Assembly: GCF_010015615.1 (NCBI RefSeq)
Contig: NW_024468941.1
Location: 384,094-448,093, forward strand
Source: Cucurbitaria berberidis CBS 394.84
Lineage: Eukaryota > Ascomycota > Dothideomycetes > Pleosporales > Cucurbitariaceae
DNA: 64,000 bases
Direction: 5' to 3'
Shown: one piece after another, positions 53,837 through 64,000 of the stretch
Layout of the letters: each line of letters opens with the position of its first letter
How positions within the stretch are numbered: the stretch's first letter is position 1
Notes under the pieces: generated by a model
Databases searched by the model: none
Seen by the model: only the letters and a program-made list of their open reading frames with translations
What the model was told of the DNA's origin: nothing
Position numbers and translations under genes: made by a program

Positions 53837-54508
53837 ATGTCAATCTCGAAGCGCATCCTCATTATCGGTGGCAGCGGTCGCACCGGCAAGTTGGTCATCA
53901 ACGAACTCCTTGCACGGGGTCATGAAGTCACGGCACTCGTCCGCAAACCCGAGTCACTAGAAGCCAAAGCCGGCCTCAAGACCATCACCGGCACGCCCAT
54001 GAACAAGGAAAATGTGCGCAACGCCTTCGCACACAGCAACCCCGAAGTCGTCGTCGTTACACTCAGTGCACCACGTGCCGGCGATAGTCCCTTCGCAGCA
54101 GTCGTTTCTCCACCCCGCCTGATGGCCGACTCAACCGCCAACGTCGTCGCCGTCATGAAAGAGTTTAACACGCCCAAGATAGTCATCATGCAAGCCTTCG
54201 GAGTCGGCGAGTCGTGGCCAAACATGCACTGGGTGATGCGCATGCTTATGAAGAAGAGCAATATGATCTACCAGTACGACGACCACAACCTTGTCGCAAA
54301 AGAGGTTAAAGCCAGCGGAGAGAACTACGTCTTTGTGCGTCCATCGAGGCTGGAAGAGGGCGATGCGAAGGCGATCCAGGAGTGGGCCAATGACGGTAAG
54401 GGTGTCCCGATGATGGGAGCCATCACCCGTGGCAGCGTTGCGAAGTTCATAGTTGAGGCGACCGAGAGCAGGACCTGGGACGGAACGGCGCCTGTTATCA
54501 CAAACTAG
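53837..54508 (+). CDS. NmrA-like NAD(P)-binding protein
   Basis: 223 aa in one exon. The N-terminus ILIIGGSGRTGKLVINELLARGHEVTALVRKP carries the GGSGRTG dinucleotide motif of atypical short-chain dehydrogenases of the NmrA / SDR_a5 group. FVRPSRLEEGDAK and ITRGSVAKFIVEA follow in the expected places. No YxxxK catalytic pair is obvious, so it may be a reductase using another mechanism, an isomerase, or a redox sensor. At 223 aa it is close to the short members of the family. The ATG has good context (GCAAACATG). It is the last cluster gene on this side; a housekeeping gene (Tudor-SN) follows. Confidence 0.88.
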   Translation: MSISKRILIIGGSGRTGKLVINELLARGHEVTALVRKPESLEAKAGLKTITGTPMNKENVRNAFAHSNPEVVVVTLSAPRAGDSPFAAVVSPPRLMADSTANVVAVMKEFNTPKIVIMQAFGVGESWPNMHWVMRMLMKKSNMIYQYDDHNLVAKEVKASGENYVFVRPSRLEEGDAKAIQEWANDGKGVPMMGAITRGSVAKFIVEATESRTWDGTAPVITN

Positions 54509-55089
54509 GTGCTTGGGTCGCGATGAGTCCTAGTCCACGTACATGTAGCATTCTTTCTGGATCAGCGAGGGTTTCAGGTCGACGGCGTTTAGGAGTTCAG
54601 GAAGACTTGAATATTAGCATATATGTTATCTTGTACAGATGTCGTTCTGAGTGCCAGCTTGTGCAGTCAGTCGTCTTGCCGTGCATTGCATCGAAGTGCT
54701 CATAACCGGAATTGCTAAAAGTAATGGTTGTTATAGAGAGTAGAAAAGCTGGAGAGGTGGTGAAGGGGGAAGAGCGCACGGGGAAGATGCGGGTGACGTC
54801 TTGTTAGCAACCATTCGCCTAGAGCTTAACCCCACAACGCCGCTTGAGGGCCCTGGCAACCAGGCGAGTTTTAAACCTCCGAGCTACCACGTTGCTTCAT
54901 ACAACCAAATCTGTGTGTCGAACTTGTCTACAAGATCAATTGCATCCTCCTTTATCATATATTACTTGGTGAATATTCCCATTCCTCGAGCCAAGTGTAA
55001 GTCACCGACCCCACCTCATGTTTTGGAGCTCGTAGGGACACGGTAGCTAATAGCTTCCTTGCGATTATAGCTCTCGTCTGTCCCCAACC
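54509..55089. other. Intergenic, right edge of the cluster
   Basis: 3' flank of the NmrA-like gene and promoter of the Tudor-SN gene. A GTAAGT at ~55000 and a TTATAG just before 55070 suggest a 5'-UTR intron. Confidence 0.5.
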
Positions 55090-57744
55090 ATGACCTCCCT
55101 CTTCGAAGCAAAAGTCAAGAGCGTCCTCTCTGGCGACACCATCATCCTCCACAATATCAACAACCCAAAGCAAGAGCGTACACTGAGCCTAGCTTTCGTC
55201 ACTGCGCCCAGACTGAGGCGAGAAGGCGATGAGCCATTCGCCTTCGAGTCACGCGACTACCTCCGACGTCTCGTCGTAGGCAAGGTCGTGCGCTTCCAGG
55301 TCCTGTACAAGATCCCCACGGGCGCAAATCGCGAATACGGTCTCATTGTCCTTCCGAACAAGATCGCCCTGCCAGAACAAGCAGTGGCAGAGGGCTGGCT
55401 GAAGCTGCGAGATGATGCTGGCCGGAAAGAAGACTCTGAGGAAGCCGCACAACTGCTAGAGAGACTGCAGATGGTTGAGGCACGCGCGAGGGCAGACTCG
55501 AAGGGTCTCTGGGCCGAGTCGGGAGGCCGCATTAGCTCGTCAACTGAGCTAAGCGACCCGCAGAAGTTCGTCGAGGACAACAAGGGCAAGGACTTGGAGG
55601 CAATTGTCGAGAAAGTGCTTTCTGGCGACCGCCTCATCGTCCGATTCATTCTCTCGCCGACCGAGCATGTCCAAACCATGGTCCTCCTCGCCGGCATCCG
55701 CGCCCCAGCCACCAAGCGAACGAACCCTTCAGACGGCAAAGAACACCCAGCTGAGCCATTCGGCGAGGAGGCTCAACAATTCGTGGAGACAAGGTTGTTG
55801 CAGAGAGGAGCGAGCGTCGTCGTGCTTGGAACGACTCCCAATGGCCAGATCGTGGCCGACGTTAAGCACCCCACTCAAGGCAGCATTACGCCCTTCCTAC
55901 TCAAAGCCGGATTGGCAAAGTGCACCGACCATCACACAACACTTCTCGGCCAGCAGATGGGTGTGCTCAGACAGGCAGAGAAGGTGGCAAGGGACAGCCG
56001 GCAAGGTCTCTATGCGGGCCATGTCGCTCCAAAGGCCAATGCAGCAGGCGAATTGGAAGCTATTGTTACCAGGATCCAAAGTGCTGACACACTCTTCCTA
56101 CGGAACAAGGCTGGTGTGGAACGGCGCGTCAACCTAAGCAGTGTTCGCCAACCGAAGCCTACCGACCCGAAGCAGTCACCGTGGGTAGCGGAAGCGAAAG
56201 AGTTTTTGCGCAAGAAGCTGATTGGAAAGCACGTCAAAGTCCACGTTGATGGTAAGCGGCCCGGGACAGAGGGATATGATGAGCGCGAGATGGTCACCGT
56301 CACTATCCAGGGCAAGAACATCGGACTGCTTCTTGTGGAGAGTGGCATGGCTTCCGTGATCCGACACCGACAAGACGACACCGACAGAAGCCCCATTTAC
56401 GATGATCTTCTGCTTGCTGAACAAAGCGCGCAAGAAGGGAAGAAGGGTCTGTGGTCAGAAAAGGCGCCGGCCGTAAAGCAGTATGTCGATTACTCGGAAT
56501 CTCTTGAAAAGGCTAAGCGACAACTCTCTCTACTATCACGGCAACGCAAGGTACCAGCAATTGTCGACTTTGTCAAATCCGCATCACGTTTCACTGTACT
56601 GGTACCCCGCGAGAACGCTAAACTTACTTTCGTCCTCTCCGGTATTCGTGCGCCGCGGTCAGCCAGGAACGAAAGTGATAAGGGTGAGCCGTTTGGTAAG
56701 GAGGCCCACGAGTTTGCCAACAAGCGATGCCAGCAACGCGACGTCGAGATTGATGTCGAGGATTGCGACAAGGTGGGCGGCTTCATTGGCACCCTCTACA
56801 TCAACCGCGAGAACTTCGCGAAGACCCTAGTCGAGGAGGGTCTTGCTTCAGTACATGCGTACTCAGCAGAAAAGTCTGGCAATGCAAACGAGTTATTCGC
56901 CGCTGAGCAGAAGGCAAAGGACGCGCGAAAAGGACTGTGGCATGACTATGACCCTTCCCAGGACGAGGACGCTGAGCCGAACGCTGCTGCTGCTGCTGAA
57001 ACTACCAACGGCGACGCAGCGACCTCGAGGCGAAAGGACTACCGCGACGTCATGGTAACGCATGTGGAGGATGATGGCAGGCTGAGGCTCCAAGAGATTG
57101 GCGCCGGCACAACAGCACTAACATCACTCATGGACGCGTTCAGCAAGTTCCATCTGAACCCAACCAATAGTGCAGGCCTCCCTAATCCTCCCAAGGCCGG
57201 CGAGTTCGTCGCAGCCAGGTTTACGGCGGACGACCAGTGGTACCGCGCCCGAATCCGACGCAACGATCGTGAGGCAAAGAAGGCCGAGGTCGTGTATGTC
57301 GACTATGGAAACTCGGAGACGATCCCGTGGTCGCGTCTCCGACCTCTCTCTCAGACTCAATTCTTGCCATCGAAGCTCAAGCCTCAAGCTGTGGAAGCAC
57401 AGCTAGCTTTCATCCAGCTGCCGGGCAACCCAGAGTATCTCGCGGACGCGGTGCACTTCATCTCACAAGAGACGGCGGATCGTCAGCTTGTTGCTAATGT
57501 GGATCAGGTGGAGAAGGATGGCCTGCTCTGGGTTACGCTATTTGATCCCAAGCAGAGCAAGACTGGACAAGAGAGCGTGAACGCGGACGTTATCAGTGAG
57601 GGTCTTGCTATGGTGCCCAAGAAGTTGAGGGTCTGGGAACGGAGTGCAAGCGATGTGCTAGCTGCGCTGAAGAAGAAGCAAGATGTAGCTAAGGAGGAGA
57701 GGCGGGGCCAGTGGGAATATGGCGACCTGACCGAGGACGACTAA
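55090..57744 (+). CDS. Tudor-staphylococcal nuclease (Tudor-SN / SND1 family)
   Basis: 884 aa in one exon. It has four staphylococcal-nuclease-like repeats (~1-145, ~165-312, ~317-470, ~486-625), each opening with a V-x-S-x-D-T/R-x-x-like strand pair (KSVLSGDTIIL, EKVLSGDRLIV, TRIQSADTLFL, DFVKSASRFTV). They are followed by a Tudor domain (~700-760, FVAARFTADDQWYRARI...VYVDYGNSETIPW) and a split fifth SN-like end. This is the standard eukaryotic architecture and length. The protein binds RNA, associates with stress granules and takes part in mRNA stability and splicing in other eukaryotes. The start MTSLFEAKVKSVLSGDT is the usual N-terminus. It is a conserved housekeeping gene and marks the right border of the NRPS cluster. 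Confidence 0.95.
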   Translation: MTSLFEAKVKSVLSGDTIILHNINNPKQERTLSLAFVTAPRLRREGDEPFAFESRDYLRRLVVGKVVRFQVLYKIPTGANREYGLIVLPNKIALPEQAVAEGWLKLRDDAGRKEDSEEAAQLLERLQMVEARARADSKGLWAESGGRISSSTELSDPQKFVEDNKGKDLEAIVEKVLSGDRLIVRFILSPTEHVQTMVLLAGIRAPATKRTNPSDGKEHPAEPFGEEAQQFVETRLLQRGASVVVLGTTPNGQIVADVKHPTQGSITPFLLKAGLAKCTDHHTTLLGQQMGVLRQAEKVARDSRQGLYAGHVAPKANAAGELEAIVTRIQSADTLFLRNKAGVERRVNLSSVRQPKPTDPKQSPWVAEAKEFLRKKLIGKHVKVHVDGKRPGTEGYDEREMVTVTIQGKNIGLLLVESGMASVIRHRQDDTDRSPIYDDLLLAEQSAQEGKKGLWSEKAPAVKQYVDYSESLEKAKRQLSLLSRQRKVPAIVDFVKSASRFTVLVPRENAKLTFVLSGIRAPRSARNESDKGEPFGKEAHEFANKRCQQRDVEIDVEDCDKVGGFIGTLYINRENFAKTLVEEGLASVHAYSAEKSGNANELFAAEQKAKDARKGLWHDYDPSQDEDAEPNAAAAAETTNGDAATSRRKDYRDVMVTHVEDDGRLRLQEIGAGTTALTSLMDAFSKFHLNPTNSAGLPNPPKAGEFVAARFTADDQWYRARIRRNDREAKKAEVVYVDYGNSETIPWSRLRPLSQTQFLPSKLKPQAVEAQLAFIQLPGNPEYLADAVHFISQETADRQLVANVDQVEKDGLLWVTLFDPKQSKTGQESVNADVISEGLAMVPKKLRVWERSASDVLAALKKKQDVAKEERRGQWEYGDLTEDD

Positions 57745-58260
57745 GCGTGTCGATGAGATGAGTTCTTTGATGCCTTTGAACTAGGAGCGAGGGATTGAAG
57801 GGTGCAAATGCCACAAAGTTTGGCGTGCATACAGGATACTTGAACAGTCAGGAATCAAATGTTTCTCCGTGAATTTCCTTTCGACGATAAGGTGAAGAGG
57901 TCAGCTAAGCAGACAGCACTCACGTCTGCCCTACGTTGAGATGAAGGAAGCCTAGAGGCGCAGTCGCCCGGGAGAGCCGTGAGGGCGGAGGTCGTCGCAT
58001 GCGATTGGCTGGAGTCGGGGGTTAAGCCTCGGGCACCGCCACTGAAGGTACACGCGGAAGGAGCGATTGGTTCGTGTGGGGTCGTAGCTAGGCATCCATG
58101 AATGCACCCGCGCATGCTATAATCTGCCCCAACACCCATGACGACGACGCTCAAGGCAGTCACATCGCTGCTATTCTCCATGCCTTTGCATACACGCACC
58201 TAACGACGCCATCGCGTACCTTTTACACCTCTGCGACTACCCCGAGGTCGATTCGCGAAG
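57745..58260. other. Intergenic, promoter of the HeLo-type gene
   Basis: 516 bp; nothing recognised apart from the presumed 3' flank and promoter. Confidence 0.5.
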
Positions 58261-61200
58261 ATGGAGACCATCAGCAGACTCACCCAGCTCTACTCCGACA
58301 CCAAGAAGATCGGGGACGCCGTCGTCGAGCAAGACACCAAAGACACGCCCGAGTCGCATGCGCTCCACCGGAAGTTCAGAATCCAGAAGGATCGGCTGAT
58401 AACATGGGGCGTCGACTGGAGCGACAACTCCAAGGGCACGCAGGGAGACATTGACAAGAGCGTGGAGCAGGCTGGCCTCACTGAAACGGTTACGAGCGTG
58501 CTTGGTACCATCAAAGAGATTCTAGACGAGGCAGAGAGAATGCATCCAGGAGCACCTGTCACAGGAGGAAAGATTTTGTCGGGAGAGAAGAGCAGGCCTG
58601 ACCCTCCCTCGTGGGCGGCCGCCGACCGGTCACGTTACGAGGACCTCATCAAGGACCTCACGACGTCAATAGACATCCTTTACGATCTGTCGAGGACACG
58701 GAGAACACAACGAGGAAGCGACCGCGGTGTCAGTCCAGGCAAAGCCGCCTCCGAACAGCCACGGCCAGCAACATCCACGTCCGTATTCCTCTCCGCCGAC
58801 TACAGCGCTTCCGACCTCACGCTCGTCAACCCAGCAACATTTCCACTCAATGCTCATGCGCCCCGCTCAAACCTCCCCCCCAAGCTGGACCCGTCCGATC
58901 TGGTTCTGCCAGAAGAAGAACCACCGCCCTACGAGAGCGTTGGCAAGTCTTCGAGTCAAGTCATTGGTCGACTACGCTCCCGACACAGCTCGACAAACCC
59001 TTGGAAGACTGAGGGAAGCAGGACGATAGAGACATGTGTGCTGGTCGAGTATGCGACGTACGACCCCACATACCGCTTTACTGAAGTCTCTCCACCTACA
59101 GACCGCTTGGAACGCCTCTTGTCGATACTGACAAAGCTGTCAAACAATCACTCCTTCCACGGGACACTCCACTGTCTAGGATACTTTGAAGATCCAAAGC
59201 AACCGCGCTTTGGGCTAGTCTTCGAACTGCCAACCTCTGTCTACGCAGGACCCGCCGACTCACACAAGCCTGCAGAGGAGTTGAGACCCGTGACACTACT
59301 CAGTGTTCTTCAAACAGGCTCAAAGTCGCTGCACAACTCTAACAGCGCTACCCCACCGCTGGAGGACCGTTTTCGTCTCGCCTTCACACTTGGCCTAACT
59401 TTCAGCAAAATTCATGGTGATAACTTTGTCCACAAAGACGTCAACAGCAGTAACATCCTGGTCTTTAAGAATAACAAGAGACAGTCAGCCAACAGCAGAG
59501 CTCTGCAATATTCTCTTCGCTCCCCGGTTATATGCTCGTTTGATCTCTTTTCTGAATACGACATTGAACCGACCAACGCAATGCCAACACTCAACATCTA
59601 TCGCCATCCAGAAGACCCCAAGTTCACCGGGCTCAAGAACGCAACCTATAGCCCGCAGTTCGATATGTACAGCTTAGGTCTGATATTGCTCGAGGTCGGC
59701 CTGTGGCAGCCCCTAGCGGACCTATGGAAGCCAAAATATACCTTGAAAGACTTCAAACAACGGATAGAAGACGTATACATCCGTCGCCTAGCATCTAAGT
59801 GCGGTACGGCTTACATGCAAGTCGTTCGTGACTGCTTCTGGGCAGCCGACTCCAAGGGCGAAAATGTACAGGATCTCTCCCAGCTGTACAATCGTATCAT
59901 CATCCGGTTGCAAAGGTGCTGTATGCTCGATGAATCCGAGCCTGGCTTTGATTCGAGTGAGCTTAGGCCAGGTGCTACGCCTATCCAACAGTCATCCCCG
60001 CTCAAGCGCAAAAGTATCAGCCAGCCTCAGATCGCAGCAGACATTCCAGCAACTCCTTCATACCGGAGCGCAAAGCGATGGGCGTTTGAGAAGGGGTCAC
60101 AAGCCCTGGAGCGAACCAAGTCATTGTCAAAATCATCACCAAAGCAATCTCCTGACCTCTCTTTGTCGCGGGACCCGTCGCAACGTTCACAGCACTCTAT
60201 TCGAAAAAGTATTTCGGAAAGCATACGCTTAATGAGCCCGAAACAGGAGGCCCCGGAGCCAATGGAGTGGGAGCAGCAGGAGCGTGATCCGCTTGAAGAG
60301 TCCGGTATGTGTAACTTATTCTAGGTAAATTGGAGTGATGATCTAACGGCAACATGTAGGCACTCTTGTTGCGACTCCGCCAGATTCACAAGATCGAAGT
60401 GATACCTCGTCTTTGTATAGAGAGCGTGTTGTGACAGCAGCATCAACGATACAGCGCGCGTGGAGACATTCAAAAATCCCGTCACGTGCTTCTTCACAGC
60501 GAAGTATGACGTTACGCGACTACAAAGAAAAGATCACCGTGATCCAAAAAGCTTGGCGAGAGAGCAAACAGAAACGATCGAACACGATCGAAGCTCTTCT
60601 GACCGACGGTATTCGCCACTGGCCCCAAGCCACGCTTGGCTATCCTACACCGGAACCCGAAATGCGAAGCATCGAACAGAGCGAAGGCTGCATCACGTCC
60701 TCTATACAAATACAGACAGATATGGACCCCACTTCACGCCCAAAGCTTCGACTATTCCCAGTCAAATTTGCGCCAGCGATTGTAGATGAATGGCATACAA
60801 CGATGCTGCCTCGCCTTGAGCGTCTCATTGAGCGCGCACTCAAAGAGTCTGATGAAACGATAAGCATCGATCTCGTGGCGATCGGCGAAACGCCAGAGAA
60901 GTCTCACCCGACGATATTCGTGACCTGCAGCAGCGTTACCAAGGTCAAGACCATTCTTGCCCGCCGCTTCCGTTATGACGCGAATGCCTACGATCTCAAG
61001 GTCCGTCGGGGAAAGATCCGACGGTCTAAGATGAGCCGCTCCTCGCGGCGAGTACGGTATGTAGATCCCCATACTGCAAGCATGTCTGCGTGCCTTTAGA
61101 AGTATTTTTTAGCTTTGTACTTCCGAGCTAGGATTTGAAGAGCTACGCAAAGTACTCCGGTTTTGAGTCGTCAAACTCCTCCATAAATACGTTTGCTAAC

Positions 61201-62757
61201 TGTGACGCCACCTTAAGACCTCCGCATCGTTCGATGATGAATACCGACAACTACAACGGCGACATGGCTGTCATGAATCCATTTCACCAGCCACGACCCC
61301 TTTGTGGTGCATCCATCGGTGCGTTTAACAACGATGAACATCTACCTCCAGTCTCATATGGTGGAGTAATCCTTGTTGATGACGAACCACTTGGCATGAG
61401 CGTGCACCACCTACTAGATGCCCCCTCGGATGACGAGAGCGATGCAGGTGATGACATCGACAGCCCATACCCAAACAGTGTTGTTCTTTCTAGTGCGGCT
61501 AGCAATAACAACCCGTGGTTGATGGGCATGGGCGAGCAGCCTGGGCTTCATCTCGACTCCGATGAGCCTGCGGCGATGTGGGACCTAGAGCTCTCTGACG
61601 ACGAAGATATGAAGAGCGATGAAGACGCTCAATCTTTCGACTTGTCAGATTCTGAGTTCGACTCGGATGATGAGTCTGATCATGAAGCTATGACTGACTC
61701 GACCCTGTCGCGGGCTACCACAGGGGATATTAATGGCATCGGGCTAGGGGAGGGTGAAGACATCAAGATCACACAACCAGCTATCGATGATGTGGACGAC
61801 GACTTCTTCCCTAATGACGAGGACCGGAATGACGATCATCTATCTTCCCATGAGTTGGGCCATATTCACGCGTCTTCTGGTATCCGACGTTGGAAGCGTG
61901 ACGGCATCTTACACGAAATCGACTGGGCTTTACTTAAGCTTAATGAGGATCGTTTGCAACCGTATAACATCTGCCAAGGAGGCCGCAGATTTTGCTTTGG
62001 CCCACCAAAACCAGATCAAAAAGAGATTTCTGCAAAGCTAGAACAGCCAGTAAATCGGCGTCACTACAGTCCAGAGGAAGACGAGTACCCAAATGGCATC
62101 GCCAGCGCGGAGGGTCTCGGTGGTCTCAATGTGCACTGTTTTGGTCGAACAACCGGTCTGCAAGGGGGGATGATCTCCTCGACCATGAGCGCTGTCCGCA
62201 TCTACCGCCGCAAGACATTCTCTCGCTCGTGGTCCGTTGCAGGCGGCTTTGGCGTCGGTGGTGATAGTGGAGCATGGATCGTGCAGAATGGAACCCATAA
62301 GGTCATTGGACATGTTCTCGCATGGTGTCAAAGAAACCACATCGCGTATCTTTGCCCTATGGAGGTCTTACTCGAGGACATCAAGCGAACTCTCGGCGCG
62401 AAACGCATCTATCTTCCCGGCTCTACCGAGCAAACACTCTACACCTGCAAGCAGAAGAACAAGCACTCCACCAAGGCACAGGGCGGAGCTACCGCCGAGA
62501 TCGACGATCTAGAAGTGGGCGTACAAGGCCTCGGATTAGGCATAGTTGACTCCGCGGTCGACATGCGCTCACATTTAAGCTCCGCCCCGCCTAGTGGAGC
62601 ACCAAGCGGCTCGTGGATGCGAGGCGGCAGACAGAGCCATTCCATGTTGAACACAAGTGGCGAATCGGATAAAGAGAATTTGCCCGTTTTGCGAAGTAGA
62701 ATCATGAAGGTCAAAGAGGGACGGGACATGCAGCTGGAGATGGCTATCGTGCCTTAG
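58261..62757 (+). CDS. HeLo-like / pseudokinase / IQ / trypsin-like protease fusion
   Basis: Proposed exons 58261-60304, 60360-61056 and 61143-62757 give about 1451 aa. An alternative second intron, 61052-61131, also keeps the frame. Order: a HeLo-like helical domain (~1-105; FRIQKDRLITWGVDW and VTSVLGTIKEILDEAER match its pattern); a Pro/Ser linker; a kinase-like domain (~255-580) with HKD at 391-393 (VHKDVNSSNIL) but SFD in place of DFG at 426-428 and no obvious glycine loop, so probably a pseudokinase; two IQ-type helices (IQRAWRHSK, IQKAWRESK, ~710-745); an acidic stretch; and a trypsin-like part with a complete triad candidate: His ~1002 (SVHHLL), Asp ~1174 (EIDWALLKL), Ser ~1289 (GDSGAW). 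HeLo domains trigger membrane damage in heterokaryon incompatibility. The three parts could be two genes split at ~61.1 kb; a single chain is my preferred reading. Confidence 0.75.
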
Positions 62758-64000
62758 TTGGGCATGACTGTTTTGATATATGTGTAATGAGTCGTGATGT
62801 GGGCGTTGTGTGTTGTTGGTGAATACCCCTCTGCGTTGAACACGTTGTTGATAGCAATAAACGTGTAGTGTGACGTATGTAGCGAAATGAGAATATTATT
62901 TGATTCCAGCCGCTTAGCTGCCTCTGATCTGTGATATTGTATCTATTAACATTGAGCACTCCGGTCTGCTGTGAGGTCTATACACAACATGCACTTTACA
63001 GTACGATCATGTACTCGCTTCCTTTATCGTGTTTGACACGGTAAAGCAATATAGGTTCATAGTTTGAAAATCTATATCGGCTACTAGCAGAAGATATGTG
63101 CGATCTCAACGCATCTTATGTGTTTCGAGACGTGGAATTTGCTTTAGATGTTTGGGGAAGGGTATACCGTGACGATTCGCCTACTCTACCAGAGAAAACA
63201 AATCATCACAACTCAACGTATCAAGTGTCCGTTCGTTATCGTGCACTAACACTACTATACGCTTCGCCGTTTACTGGGGTAATGTAGATTTCACGAGTCA
63301 TAAGGCCGACTAACGGGCTTGTTGGAGTCTCGTGATCTCTCAGCCACCGTCTGGGCAACGCATGTCAAGGCCCATGTTGCAGATAAGAGACTCTAGAGGC
63401 CTCCAGTTGCCTCTCAAAAAACCGCCATTGAGGCAAGCTTTACCGTTGGGCTGCGGAGTGACGCGCGGGTATCAGCTGGTCGTTACACGGAGAAAGCCCT
63501 ATTGAGGCAACCCCAGGGATTCAAGACTTGGCGGAGGAGAGATTGGAATGTTATTGGCAGATTGAAGGTAAGCCCGCTTGGAAATAGCGTTTAGATGACG
63601 TGAAGGCTCTGGCCTTCGACGCAACCGTGGTTATTGATCGGGAATTCGGCACGTCCTAGTACTTTTCCGCCGCTGGCTAAGGCAAGCCGAGAACGTTAGC
63701 GCAGCTTGGCCAAAGGGTAGGCGAGCGGGATTCTTGGCTGCTGTGGCCTTTCGCCCCTCCTGCTCGCGGCCATCCCCAGCCCCGCTGTCGTCATTAGGGT
63801 CTCAGGACGACCGTAACAACAATCAGAAAGGCCTCAAAATGACAATGGCCGGCTTTTTGTATCAGCAGAGGTCCTTGTATGGGCAATATAGTTTCCGCTG
63901 TGCCCAGCAACGACTCCAACAAGGCCGCCGAGCATGTTAGGAACCCAAGGTTTCTTCTGTTAAGCACGGTTACCGGCGGTGACGTCTTTGGGTAGACCAC
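62758..64000. other. Right-hand intergenic region
   Basis: No gene recognised. The frame running off the right end on the minus strand (63794-64000) has no supporting feature. Confidence 0.45.

Noticed and set aside
54810..54900. Possible tRNA on the minus strand (A-box-like TAGCTCGGAGG)
   Set aside because: No B box (GGTTCGANTCC type) and no acceptor-stem pairing were found.
63794..64000. Partial gene running off the right end
   Set aside because: The 68-aa frame has no family feature, and its sequence looks like intergenic DNA.

Overview
The window looks like a chromosome segment of a filamentous ascomycete, most probably a dothideomycete of the order Pleosporales. This rests on short (about 37-60 bp) GT-AG introns, compact genes with 0.2-4 kb spacers, a Rom2-type Rho exchange factor, Zn2Cys6 and HeLo families, and the general style of the proteins. 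The taxon is an inference from these features. I see no rRNA, tRNA or CRISPR. All introns were placed by eye from donor and acceptor sites, reading frame and family continuity.

Layout. 0.4-2.1 kb: a membrane protein with a spermidine-synthase-like domain. 2.6-5.05 kb: an orphan gene whose 3' end is a dispersed repeat, followed by a 434-bp MITE-like element with 77-bp inverted ends and a 5-bp target duplication. 5.2-7.0 kb: a five-exon FHS-type sugar transporter. 9.2-14.2 kb: a Rom2-like RhoGEF (DEP-like, DH, PH, CNH). 18.0-19.9 kb: a four-exon amino-acid permease. 21.8-24.8 kb: a small double zinc-finger protein and an F-box protein. 29.1-31.5 kb: a disordered protein. 55.1-57.7 kb: Tudor-SN. 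58.3-62.8 kb: a very large protein with HeLo-like, pseudokinase, IQ and trypsin-like parts.

The main accessory island is 33.7-54.5 kb, a non-ribosomal peptide type cluster of eight genes: NRPS (T-C-A-T-CT), TetX-like flavin monooxygenase, secreted SRPBCC/Bet v 1-like protein, 14-TM MFS exporter, cytochrome P450, Zn2Cys6 regulator, second flavin monooxygenase and an NmrA-like reductase. Six of these genes are arranged as three divergent pairs. The exact palindrome CGGATCCG (an inverted CGG pair with a 2-bp spacer) occurs 10 times in the window; 9 copies lie in this 14-kb stretch and all 9 are intergenic. They sit in all three shared promoters and upstream of the P450. This is the layout expected if the cluster's own Zn2Cys6 protein drives the pathway through this site.

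Likely working of the cluster: the NRPS joins something loaded on its first carrier domain to the residue chosen by its single adenylation domain, and releases it through a CT-type domain. Two flavin monooxygenases, the P450 and the NmrA-like protein would tailor the product, the MFS protein would export it, and the secreted SRPBCC-like protein might bind or convert it. The product is not identifiable from the sequence alone. The second unusual locus is the HeLo-pseudokinase-protease gene, which reads like a single-chain cell-death or immune-type effector.
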